From positions 1 to 17,523 of the forward strand of contig JAICXZ010000007.1 in assembly GCA_025934475.1 (NCBI GenBank): a DNA stretch of 17,523 nt, given 5' to 3'. Made by a program: the position numbers and the translations under genes. This document shows, piece after piece, positions 7,572 to 12,494 of this stretch. Every line of letters starts with the position of its first letter. The stretch's first letter is position 1. The notes beneath the pieces were generated by a model that was not told the origin of the DNA, searched no databases, and was given only the letters and a program-made list of their open reading frames with translations. This DNA comes from Mucilaginibacter sp. GTDB lineage: Bacteria > Bacteroidota > Bacteroidia > Sphingobacteriales > Sphingobacteriaceae.

Positions 7572-8288
7572 ATGAAATCATTAGGTGTCAATTGGTTTAT
7601 AGAAGGTTCGATCGATTTTGAGCAAAAGAAGTATATCCTGCTCGACTACCTGCAGGAGATCAACCGCCATTTTGACCGCAGCCGGCTATATCCTAACCTC
7701 ACCGATCTGATCTTCCATTATAACAACCTGCTCGATTTTAAGCACAATAAAAACGTCATTCAGCAGGCGTTTCCACAGCGATTAACCAAGGCTGATATCG
7801 AGGCACTGAAGCTAACTTACCAGAAGATTGTGCAGGATGATAATACCATGCGAGAAATTGAAAGCATCATTTCCTATGCTATCTACAAAATGGATCCTGC
7901 CATCCAAACCGGTAAGGAGATATATGATTTTGTGGAGAGCCGTTTACACATCGACCCCATAGGCCTGGTGCCGCTGATGCCTTACAATGGCTACTTCTCG
8001 CTGCGTAATGGTAACGACCGCACCAATTGGATATACGAATATCAGCTTACCATTTTCGAGAGTAAAGAAGACAGGTTTCGCGGGATCAACATACAGTTTG
8101 TAGATACCTACGAGCACAGTATCGCCAACACCCCCGAGGCCATCAAGCTCGACCTCATCAACAAACATAAGCACCTGCCTAACCCGGCGCTGTATTACGT
8201 GGTGAGCGATATTACCTTCCCGCTGGAGCAAACGCTGCTGCCTGTAGCCAAAAGGACGCTGGTGAAGTATATTTCGAATGCGGCGTAG
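7572..8288 (+). CDS. Hypothetical protein, 238 aa, probably cytoplasmic
   Basis: I do not recognise this family. The product has no signal peptide or membrane segment. It starts with MKSLGVNWFIEGSIDFEQKKYILLDYLQEI and continues with mixed alpha/beta-looking sequence, including a helical first half rich in charged residues and a more beta-like second half (WIYEYQLTIF, INIQFVDTYEHS, ALYYVVSDITFPLEQTLLPVAKRTLVKYI). Codon use and composition match the neighbours and the frame is long and uninterrupted, so it is very likely a real gene. It diverges from the RsmI-like gene and converges on ompH. Homologs of this size may be common in the Bacteroidetes, but that is an impression from memory. Confidence 0.82.
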   Translation: MKSLGVNWFIEGSIDFEQKKYILLDYLQEINRHFDRSRLYPNLTDLIFHYNNLLDFKHNKNVIQQAFPQRLTKADIEALKLTYQKIVQDDNTMREIESIISYAIYKMDPAIQTGKEIYDFVESRLHIDPIGLVPLMPYNGYFSLRNGNDRTNWIYEYQLTIFESKEDRFRGINIQFVDTYEHSIANTPEAIKLDLINKHKHLPNPALYYVVSDITFPLEQTLLPVAKRTLVKYISNAA

Positions 8289-8292
8289 TTGG

Positions 8293-8352
8293 GTTGTACG
8301 TTTGACGTACTACGTTATACGTTTTTATTTTGACGCTAAAATCACGTACAAC
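8293..8352. terminator. Nested hairpin between convergent genes, ACGT-rich
   Basis: An outer 9-bp stem pairs GTTGTACGT (8293-8301) with ACGTACAAC (8344-8352), and an inner ATTTT/AAAAT stem (8327-8331 with 8338-8342) closes on a six-base loop. The segment between them repeats the word TACGTT and variants. It fills the 65-bp space between the hypothetical gene and ompH, which read towards each other, so a bidirectional terminator role is likely. Confidence 0.5.
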
Positions 8353-8353
8353 G

Positions 8354-8917
8354 TTATTTCCCCCCGGCTTTCGCGTACTCGTCATTCAACCCCGCAACCA
8401 CCTCTTTGGTTATATCCAGGCTATCATCGCCATAAAGCATCGATGGGTTCGATTTTGAATAGGTTAAAACGATTTTGTAACCTTTGGTTTTGGTGTAGGT
8501 TTTAAGATAATCGGCTATTTTATTGTAGAGCGTGGTGTTTTCGCCGGCTTCAATTTCCTGTAATTGTTTGGCGGTATTTTGCTGAAGATCCTGCAAGGTT
8601 TGCTGCTCTTTGGCCAGTTTTTTCTCGGTAGCTGCTTTTTGTGCAGGCCTTAATGCATTGGCGCTCTTCTGATAATCGGCTACTTCTTTTTGAAAAGCCT
8701 GGCCTTTGGTTTGTATCTCGGACTGCGCCTTTTGCGAAAGCGCCTGCATTTTCGTCTGCACGGCTTTGAAATAGTTATAATTGGCTAGCAGCGTATCCTG
8801 ATTTACAAAAACGATAGTTGGTACCGATGCCGGTGCAGATGTTGGAGCCGCCGCATTTTGCGCCTTAGCAGCAATAGAAGTCAATACTATAACGAAAGCA
8901 ATTGCTAATAATCTCAT
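8354..8917 (-). CDS. OmpH/Skp-family periplasmic chaperone
   Basis: A 187-residue exported protein of the Skp/OmpH family, which holds unfolded outer-membrane proteins in the periplasm. Residues 1-19 are a signal peptide (MRLLAIAFVIVLTSIAAKA, cleavage before QN). An Ala/Pro/Ser/Thr linker follows, then the family's entry strand PTIVFVNQDTLLANYNYFKAV (about 33-53). A long Gln/Lys/Ala-rich coiled coil comes next at about 54-135, then the C-terminal block with YNKIADYLKTYTKTKGYKIVLTYSKSNPSMLYGDDSLDITKEVVAGLN. The linker before the first strand is somewhat longer than usual. AGAGGG a few bases before the ATG is an unusually good Shine-Dalgarno for this genome. TAACTTCG (minus strand of 8947-8954) could be its -7 box. 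Confidence 0.9.
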   Translation of the reverse strand: MRLLAIAFVIVLTSIAAKAQNAAAPTSAPASVPTIVFVNQDTLLANYNYFKAVQTKMQALSQKAQSEIQTKGQAFQKEVADYQKSANALRPAQKAATEKKLAKEQQTLQDLQQNTAKQLQEIEAGENTTLYNKIADYLKTYTKTKGYKIVLTYSKSNPSMLYGDDSLDITKEVVAGLNDEYAKAGGK

Positions 8918-8963
8918 ATCCCTCTGGGTTTAATTACTCAAAGGGGCGAAGTTAGGAAAATTT

Positions 8964-9008
8964 AGTTAACTGGTTGACTTGTTAACTAGTCATTAGTTAA
9001 TTGGTTAG
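8964..9008. repeat. GTTAACTGGT/GTTAACTAGT repeat, upstream of ompH
   Basis: AGTTAAC at 8964-8970 pairs with GTTAACT at 8981-8987 around a 10-base loop, and the block continues with CATTAGTTAATTGGTTAG. Bases 8964-8990 are almost identical to 10151-10176, differing only in the loop. It lies in the 5' region of ompH and next to a member of the TGAAAC family. Confidence 0.7.
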
Positions 9009-9016
9009 CTCTTGCC

Positions 9017-9069
9017 TGTTTCACTTGTTTCATCATTTTAGGTCTGAAACGCGTGAAACATTGAAACAA
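9017..9069. repeat. GTTTCA/TGAAAC hairpin repeat, inverted copy
   Basis: TGTTTCACTTGTTTCA (9017-9032) pairs with TGAAACGCGTGAAACA (9045-9060), 14 of 16 positions complementary, and a further TGAAAC follows at 9062-9067. Read on the minus strand, its outer arms match those of the copy at 10947-10999 nearly base for base while the central part differs. It is thus an opposite-orientation, diverged member of the same family. Confidence 0.72.
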
Positions 9070-9100
9070 AAGGGGGAAAAACCTTTCGCCTTTCCCCCTT
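9070..9100 (-). terminator. Intrinsic terminator of the DUF1080 gene
   Basis: A 10-bp stem pairs AAGGGGGAAA (9070-9079) with TTTCCCCCTT (9091-9100) across an 11-base loop. On the minus strand the stem is followed by a T-rich run (TTTTGTTTC). It sits 11 bases after the stop of the DUF1080 gene, the expected place for its terminator. Confidence 0.82.
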
Positions 9101-9111
9101 ATCCTTTCACC

Positions 9112-10083
9112 TTATTTACCCGGCGTAATCACAATATTCCGGTAATCTATCGGCCCGTGATCGCCTTGTATCAGGATGGGGCCGGGTTCGCCTTCTTTGC
9201 TGTTGATGGCGCCGCCGGTAATGCCGGGAATGATGGCATCACAGATTACCTTATGGCCGTTTGCCACTACCGTAACCGTCCGTCCTACTAGCGTAATATC
9301 GTACGACTGCCATTGCCCCGGATCCTTAGCCATCATTTTGTTAGGCTGAAGAAAACCATAGATGGCGCTGAACTGGTTGGCCAGTGGCTCCGGTTCGCCG
9401 CTTTTGGTGTCGATGATCTGCGTTTCGTAGCGGCCGCGCAGGTAAACCCCGCTGTTGCTGCCCTGCTGGTAGCGGAACTCGATATGCAGTTTAAAGTCGG
9501 TAAAGGTTTTGTCGGTGATGAGGTTGGCGCCTGAGTGTTTGCTGCGCAGGATGCCGTTCTCAACCACCCATTGGTTGGTGCCATCGGTATGCCAGCCTTT
9601 GGTGTTTTTGCCATTAAATAATTTTACCGGCTGACCCCACACCACTGGCTTATCGCGCTCAAGCGTTGGTGCGCGTACGCCGGTCCAGTTGTAGGTTTTG
9701 CCATCGGTATAAACCATGGTGCCGTGGATGTTATCGCCTGCGGCTTCAAATTCGAAATCCATGTTACGGTCGCCGGGTTCCCATTGCGGTGGGATGGAGA
9801 AGCTGTATTTACCATCCTTTACCATAACTTGCGAGATGGGCCTGGCGCTGCCAAAAGCATAAGTATAACGGCCGATAAGCGTATGTGTGCCCGATTTCTG
9901 CACCTCGAGCCACGAAGGCAGACTCTTGCCGTCCTTATCTATCGTAATATCCCACCGGCCTATCACGTCGGGATCCTTGGTTTGCTGCGCATTGGCAGGA
10001 ACAATAAACATTAAGCTGAGAAGGAACAGCAAAGGCGCGATGCGGAATACGGACCTGTTGCTGCAAGCGTTTAGTTGAGTCAT
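9112..10083 (-). CDS. Secreted DUF1080 (3-keto-disaccharide hydrolase-type) protein
   Basis: A 323-residue exported protein. The first 32 residues carry a signal peptide (hydrophobic RIAPLLFLLSLMFIVPANA, cleavage before QQT); C7 lies before the hydrophobic core, so it is not a lipobox. Residues about 38-138 form a small beta-rich domain (VIGRWDITIDKDGKSLPSWLEV, TLIGRYTY, SFSIPPQWE). Residues about 149-323 form the DUF1080/concanavalin-like domain with the hallmark LFNGKNTKGWH, WVVENGILRS, DFKLHIEFRY, SNSGVYLRGRYETQI and the ending ILIQGDHGPIDYRNIVI. The family is linked to carbohydrate breakdown, with 3-keto-disaccharide hydrolase activity reported for some members. No sugar-use genes adjoin it here, so the substrate is open. 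TACCTTTA on the minus strand at 10128-10135 is a candidate -7 box. Confidence 0.9.
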   Translation of the reverse strand: MTQLNACSNRSVFRIAPLLFLLSLMFIVPANAQQTKDPDVIGRWDITIDKDGKSLPSWLEVQKSGTHTLIGRYTYAFGSARPISQVMVKDGKYSFSIPPQWEPGDRNMDFEFEAAGDNIHGTMVYTDGKTYNWTGVRAPTLERDKPVVWGQPVKLFNGKNTKGWHTDGTNQWVVENGILRSKHSGANLITDKTFTDFKLHIEFRYQQGSNSGVYLRGRYETQIIDTKSGEPEPLANQFSAIYGFLQPNKMMAKDPGQWQSYDITLVGRTVTVVANGHKVICDAIIPGITGGAINSKEGEPGPILIQGDHGPIDYRNIVITPGK

Positions 10084-10127
10084 AGTATTTAGTGTTATCA
10101 GGTTAATGGCGGATGAGTCGCCGGATT

Positions 10128-10135
10128 TAAAGGTA
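10128..10135 (-). promoter_or_regulatory. Candidate -7 promoter box of the DUF1080 gene
   Basis: The minus strand reads TACCTTTA, seven of eight positions of the Bacteroidetes TAnnTTTG -7 element, 45 bases upstream of the start codon. No clear -33 box is visible, so this is a weak call. Confidence 0.35.
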
Positions 10136-10150
10136 GGTTTTTTGGGGGAT

Positions 10151-10222
10151 AGTTAACTGGTAATTTGTTAACTAGTTGATAGGTGACCTGCCTAATCACT
10201 AATCACAAATTAACTAATCACT
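10151..10222. repeat. GTTAACTGGT/TAATCACTA repeat between the DUF1080 and 60-aa genes
   Basis: AGTTAAC (10151-10157) pairs with GTTAACT (10167-10173). The following part contains CTGCCTAATCAC (10188-10199) and TTAACTAATCACT (10210-10222). Both occur as reverse complements at 12423-12434 and 12407-12419, and the first part matches 8964-8990. It belongs to a dispersed intergenic family. Confidence 0.72.
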
Positions 10223-10227
10223 GATAC

Positions 10228-10410
10228 CTACTCTTTGGCCATCAATCCGGCAATTTTGTGGACCAGGAAAAGGCATTCTTTTTTGAACTTCCGGCAACAG
10301 CAGATTATCTGCAAATCGTCGTCGTCATCCTTAATTATTTCAGGCTGTTGGTGATGGATAGGGCATTCAATGGTCCCTAAAACGTCTTTAAAGATGTCGA
10401 GGTATTTCAT
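10228..10410 (-). CDS. Small Cys/His-rich hypothetical protein, 60 aa
   Basis: A 60-residue product with C16-P-I-H19-H20, an acidic run (D28-D32), C37-C38-C39, C46 and H51. This density of Cys and His suggests metal binding, possibly zinc, but no named family is recognised. There is no signal peptide or membrane segment. Three points support coding: a sensible composition, a good -7 box on the same strand (10499-10506), and a position between repeat blocks rather than within one. A strong hairpin (10414-10461) ends three bases before the ATG and could hide the ribosome-binding region. The function is unknown. Confidence 0.65.
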   Translation of the reverse strand: MKYLDIFKDVLGTIECPIHHQQPEIIKDDDDDLQIICCCRKFKKECLFLVHKIAGLMAKE

Positions 10411-10413
10411 GGA

Positions 10414-10461
10414 GTTTGATTGCGTGAAGAATTATGGCGGTTATTCTATCGGCAATCAAAC
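10414..10461 (-). promoter_or_regulatory. Leader hairpin directly upstream of the 60-aa gene
   Basis: GTTTGATTGC (10414-10423) pairs perfectly with GCAATCAAAC (10452-10461). Inside, AGAAT/ATTCT (10428-10432 with 10441-10445) extends the structure after a small internal loop. The stem ends three bases from the start codon and lies within the leader predicted from the -7 box at 10499-10506. It may be an RNA control element, or a protein-binding inverted repeat. Confidence 0.5.
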
Positions 10462-10498
10462 GGGAGTAGTTAGGGGGATTATCCTATAATTCTTGTTT

Positions 10499-10506
10499 CA
10501 AATATA
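10499..10506 (-). promoter_or_regulatory. Bacteroidetes-type -7 promoter box of the 60-aa gene
   Basis: The minus strand reads TATATTTG, an exact match to TAnnTTTG. Transcription would begin about 80 bases before the ATG at 10410, placing the 10414-10461 hairpin inside the leader. A -33 TTTG at the usual spacing is not evident. Confidence 0.5.
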
Positions 10507-10589
10507 ATGATTTTCCCTTGTACCGAATAGTACATAGGTTTACCTGCGTTTTTTTGGGAAACGCTGACCGATAACTGACCCATCACGCC

Positions 10590-10796
10590 TCAACCGGCTT
10601 TAGTCTTCAAAAAGGTATCGCCCTTGCTGGAAATTAGCAGATTGCCTACGCCCAGATGAATGAAGTGCAGGGTGGCTAATTCTTCTAAGGCTTCGTCAAG
10701 TTGTTTTTTGCCGAGGTCGCATTTGATGGCGTCTTTATAGGTCCATCCTTTGCCTTTTAGCTGCTCAAGGATGATAAGGTGATACGGCTCGTACAT
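10590..10796 (-). CDS. Hypothetical protein, 68 aa, winged-helix-like
   Basis: A 68-residue soluble product: a short helix (PYHLIILEQLKGKGW), then TYKDAIKCDLGKKQLDEALEELATLHFIHLG, then a two-strand end (NLLISSKGDTFLKTKAG). This helix-helix-strand pattern, ending in a wing-like hairpin, resembles a small winged-helix DNA-binding or marR-like fragment, but no signature residue proves it. No membrane segment or Cys cluster is present. It has no clear Shine-Dalgarno, which is normal here. It follows the repeat block at 10836-10999 and reads in the same direction as the 60-aa gene, which has its own promoter. The function is unknown. Confidence 0.6.
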   Translation of the reverse strand: MYEPYHLIILEQLKGKGWTYKDAIKCDLGKKQLDEALEELATLHFIHLGVGNLLISSKGDTFLKTKAG

Positions 10797-10835
10797 CAGG
10801 TGATCAATTAGGTTGACTCTAATATACGTATTTTT

Positions 10836-10944
10836 TAGTTAATTGGTAATTAGTTATTTGCGAATGTTAATTGGTGGGCGATTGACTTGTGATTTGTTGG
10901 TTAGTAATTCGGAAGCCTGATCACCAATCACTGATTAACCAACC
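10836..10944. repeat. TTAGTTAATTGGT / GATTGGTGAT word array
   Basis: A low-complexity block of TTAATTGGT, GTTGGTTAG and, after 10918, their complements. GTTGGTTA (10896-10903) pairs with TAACCAAC (10936-10943). It has the same vocabulary as the blocks at 8964, 10151 and 12391 but is more diverged. It lies upstream of the 68-aa gene and next to a TGAAAC-family copy, the same pairing seen at about 9.0 and 12.4 kb. Confidence 0.6.
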
Positions 10945-10946
10945 AC

Positions 10947-10999
10947 TGTTTCAATGTTTCAGTTGTTTATGGTGTGAAATGGTGAAACAAGTGAAACAC
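10947..10999. repeat. GTTTCA/TGAAAC hairpin repeat, copy A
   Basis: TGTTTCAATGTTTCA (10947-10961) pairs with TGAAACAAGTGAAACA (10983-10998) with one bulge. From 10948 on for 58 bases it matches the copy starting at 12096 with only about five substitutions, including the middle section and the CTCTC after the second arm. It ends a few bases from the stop of the minus-strand gene at 11004 and could end its transcription, although no T-run follows. Confidence 0.78.
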
Positions 11000-11003
11000 G
11001 CTC

Positions 11004-11453
11004 TCATGTATCAGCTTTCAGTACATTGGCAAGCAGCTGTTTAGCCTTGCTTTTTGCCCTCAGGATGTCAATAGGAATAACAATGACATAAAAAATACTG
11101 AAAAACCATATTCCCTCATACGCTTTATCCGATATTAATACAATTAACATACAACCGTATGCCAAAAGGAACTGATAGTACTCCCAACAATAGTTAAGCG
11201 TCAAAAGCTTTTCGCCGTTCGGGTTGTCGCTTATTATCAATTCACCTTCGTCCAGCATATAAGGTTCGGTGCTCCATCGGAGCCGCCAGAGGTTGTCTTT
11301 AAATGCGATCGATTTATCGGTTACATAGTCAACATTGTATTTCTTCTCGTTTAATTCAAGCTGTGCCAGGGCAATAATCTCGTATGACTCCAGGGTGGTT
11401 GTTGCAGAAGTATGAAATTTCAGCTTAAAATATCTCATTGATAATAAGGTCAA
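11004..11453 (-). CDS. Small membrane protein, 149 aa
   Basis: The N-terminal half is soluble and beta-like (KLKFHTSATTTLESYEIIALAQ, KKYNVDYVTDKSIAFKDNLWRLRWS, GELIISDNPNGEKLLTLNYCWEYYQ). Two membrane segments follow at about residues 93-109 and 114-130, then a basic end (RAKSKAKQLLANVLK). I do not recognise a family. The layout (soluble domain plus a two-helix hairpin) mirrors the YcxB-like protein upstream in the opposite domain order. Only 33 bp separate the two, so they are probably cotranscribed. Two starts are possible: ATG at 11453 or the ATG five codons later at 11438; MRYFKLKF from the second looks like a natural N-terminus. Confidence 0.72.
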   Translation of the reverse strand: MTLLSMRYFKLKFHTSATTTLESYEIIALAQLELNEKKYNVDYVTDKSIAFKDNLWRLRWSTEPYMLDEGELIISDNPNGEKLLTLNYCWEYYQFLLAYGCMLIVLISDKAYEGIWFFSIFYVIVIPIDILRAKSKAKQLLANVLKADT

Positions 11454-11486
11454 TAGAAGGTACTAACCCGGACATGATTAATATCA

Positions 11487-11999
11487 CTACCAATTAAGTT
11501 TCGCTCTAAATTGATTTGCCTTCAAAAAATGTTTGAGTTCTTCGATTTGCTTCTGGTCGATAGGGTGGGTTTTGATAAGGTTTGCAATGGTTTTGCTTTG
11601 ATAAATAAGCAGCCAGCCGGGTATTATCTTTACCTTGTAAACGCCGCTCCAATCAAGGTTGCTGGTAAAAGATTCGCCGTTAACGGTATAACCGCTATCC
11701 GAAAATGTATAGGTTATATTTTCTTTCAGCCGGTAATTGGTTCGGAAGTTTCTGCCAGTCATAAAAAACACCATCACCAGCATCGTTACACCCATTACAG
11801 TTATGAAAAGAAAATAGCTGTAAGTATCATCATCCAATATCGCGAACCGCCTGGTGAACAGCAACAAAACATGATAAACCAGGAACAACCCCGCCAGGGC
11901 ATTGATAATAATAAATAGCGGACGACGCAGGGACAGCCCGTAATTAAGATTGCGATACTCTTGTAGTGTAAGCTGATGAGTGATGCTAAAAGTATTCAT
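11487..11999 (-). CDS. YcxB-like membrane protein
   Basis: A 170-residue protein. The N-terminal segment ITHQLTLQEYRNLNYGLSLRRP is followed by two membrane helices (about 27-49 and 60-80). A C-terminal YcxB-like domain (about 95-160) shows the family pattern ITYTFSDSGYTVNGESFTSNLDWSGVYKVKIIPGWLLIYQSKTIANLIKTHPI. The family is widespread in Firmicutes and Bacteroidetes and has no firm function. It is first of a two-gene minus-strand unit with the 149-aa gene. TATCTTTC on the minus strand at 12035-12042 is a plausible -7 box. Confidence 0.82.
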   Translation of the reverse strand: MNTFSITHQLTLQEYRNLNYGLSLRRPLFIIINALAGLFLVYHVLLLFTRRFAILDDDTYSYFLFITVMGVTMLVMVFFMTGRNFRTNYRLKENITYTFSDSGYTVNGESFTSNLDWSGVYKVKIIPGWLLIYQSKTIANLIKTHPIDQKQIEELKHFLKANQFRAKLNW

Positions 12000-12034
12000 A
12001 TACTTCAGGTTCAGGTGAATCTGTTTGTCTGTCC

Positions 12035-12042
12035 GAAAGATA
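12035..12042 (-). promoter_or_regulatory. Candidate -7 promoter box of the YcxB-like gene
   Basis: The minus strand reads TATCTTTC, one mismatch from TAnnTTTG, 36 bases before the start codon. The position is right for a short leader. No convincing -33 box is visible. Confidence 0.35.
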
Positions 12043-12093
12043 CGAAAGTGTTTTAGATATCGAAAGCGGACAAATTGCAGATGGCCGTTGCTA

Positions 12094-12147
12094 GTGTTTC
12101 ATTGTTTCAGTTGTTTAGGGTGTGCAATGATGAAACAAGTGAAACAC
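12094..12147. repeat. GTTTCA/TGAAAC hairpin repeat, copy B
   Basis: GTGTTTCATTGTTTCA (12094-12109) pairs with TGAAACAAGTGAAACAC (12131-12147) with a single bulged base, across a 21-base loop. It is the near-identical partner of the copy at 10947-10999 and in the same orientation. The two flank the YcxB pair of genes. Confidence 0.78.
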
Positions 12148-12312
12148 ACTCTCCGCACGTCATAGCGAGTGATAGCGTGGCTATCTCTGAACTGCGCCAG
12201 TCAATTGTGATGCCGTGAGTTGGTTGTTTCCGCGTAGCGCCTCTATCCGGTCAGCTTTTCGTGATGCTTTTTAATTATTTCAAATTATTCTTTATTAATA
12301 CAAAATAATCTT

Positions 12313-12320
12313 TATATTTG
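12313..12320 (+). promoter_or_regulatory. Bacteroidetes-type -7 box upstream of the AAA ATPase
   Basis: TATATTTG matches TAnnTTTG exactly and sits at the end of an AT-rich stretch. It would start transcripts about 170 bases before the ATPase ATG, so the two hairpin repeat blocks that follow would lie in the leader. The -33 element is not clear. Confidence 0.45.
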
Positions 12321-12350
12321 ACAGCTCGTTCTGCCAATCCCTCCCTTTGT

Positions 12351-12392
12351 TGCACTGTTTCAATCCCTGAACCTTGAAACGTATGAAACGCG
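12351..12392. repeat. Short TGAAAC-family hairpin
   Basis: GTTTCAA (12357-12363) pairs with TTGAAAC (12374-12380) across 10 bases, and a further TGAAACGCG follows. The words match the longer family members but the unit is shorter and more diverged. Confidence 0.55.
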
Positions 12393-12490
12393 TTCATTAG
12401 TTATTTAGTGATTAGTTAACTAGTGATTAGGCAGACAAACCACTAATCACAAACCAACAAATCACCAGTTAACAAGCTAACCAACCACCA
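12391..12490. repeat. GTTAACTAGT/TTAGTGATTAG hairpin array before the AAA ATPase
   Basis: GTTAACTAGTGATT (12415-12428) pairs with AATCACCAGTTAAC (12460-12473), 13 of 14 positions. Alternatively GTGATTAG (12423-12430) pairs with CTAATCAC (12443-12450), so competing folds are possible. Blocks of 12-13 bases (12407-12419 and 12423-12434) recur as reverse complements at 10210-10222 and 10188-10199. The array ends only a few bases before the ATPase start codon. Confidence 0.7.
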
Positions 12491-12494
12491 ACAC

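Larger units (their letters stand above)
12000..12494. other. Repeat-rich divergent intergenic region
   Basis: Almost 500 bp without a gene separate the YcxB-like gene (minus) from the AAA ATPase (plus). In order it holds a candidate minus-strand -7 box (12035-12042), a TGAAAC-family hairpin (12094-12147), an AT-rich stretch at about 12260-12320 ending in a plus-strand TATATTTG box, a second shorter TGAAAC-type hairpin (12357-12380), and a GTTAACTAGT/TTAGTGATTAG array (12391-12490) reaching to the ATPase start. No tRNA, insertion sequence or further open frame of note is seen. Confidence 0.7.

Noticed and set aside
10546..10564. GCGTTT/AAACGC stem as a terminator of the 68-aa gene
   Set aside because: Only 6 bp and no T-run follows on the minus strand.
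10151..12490. Terminal inverted repeats of an insertion sequence
   Set aside because: No transposase or fragment of one lies between any pair, and the repeats fold on themselves instead of bounding a shared segment.
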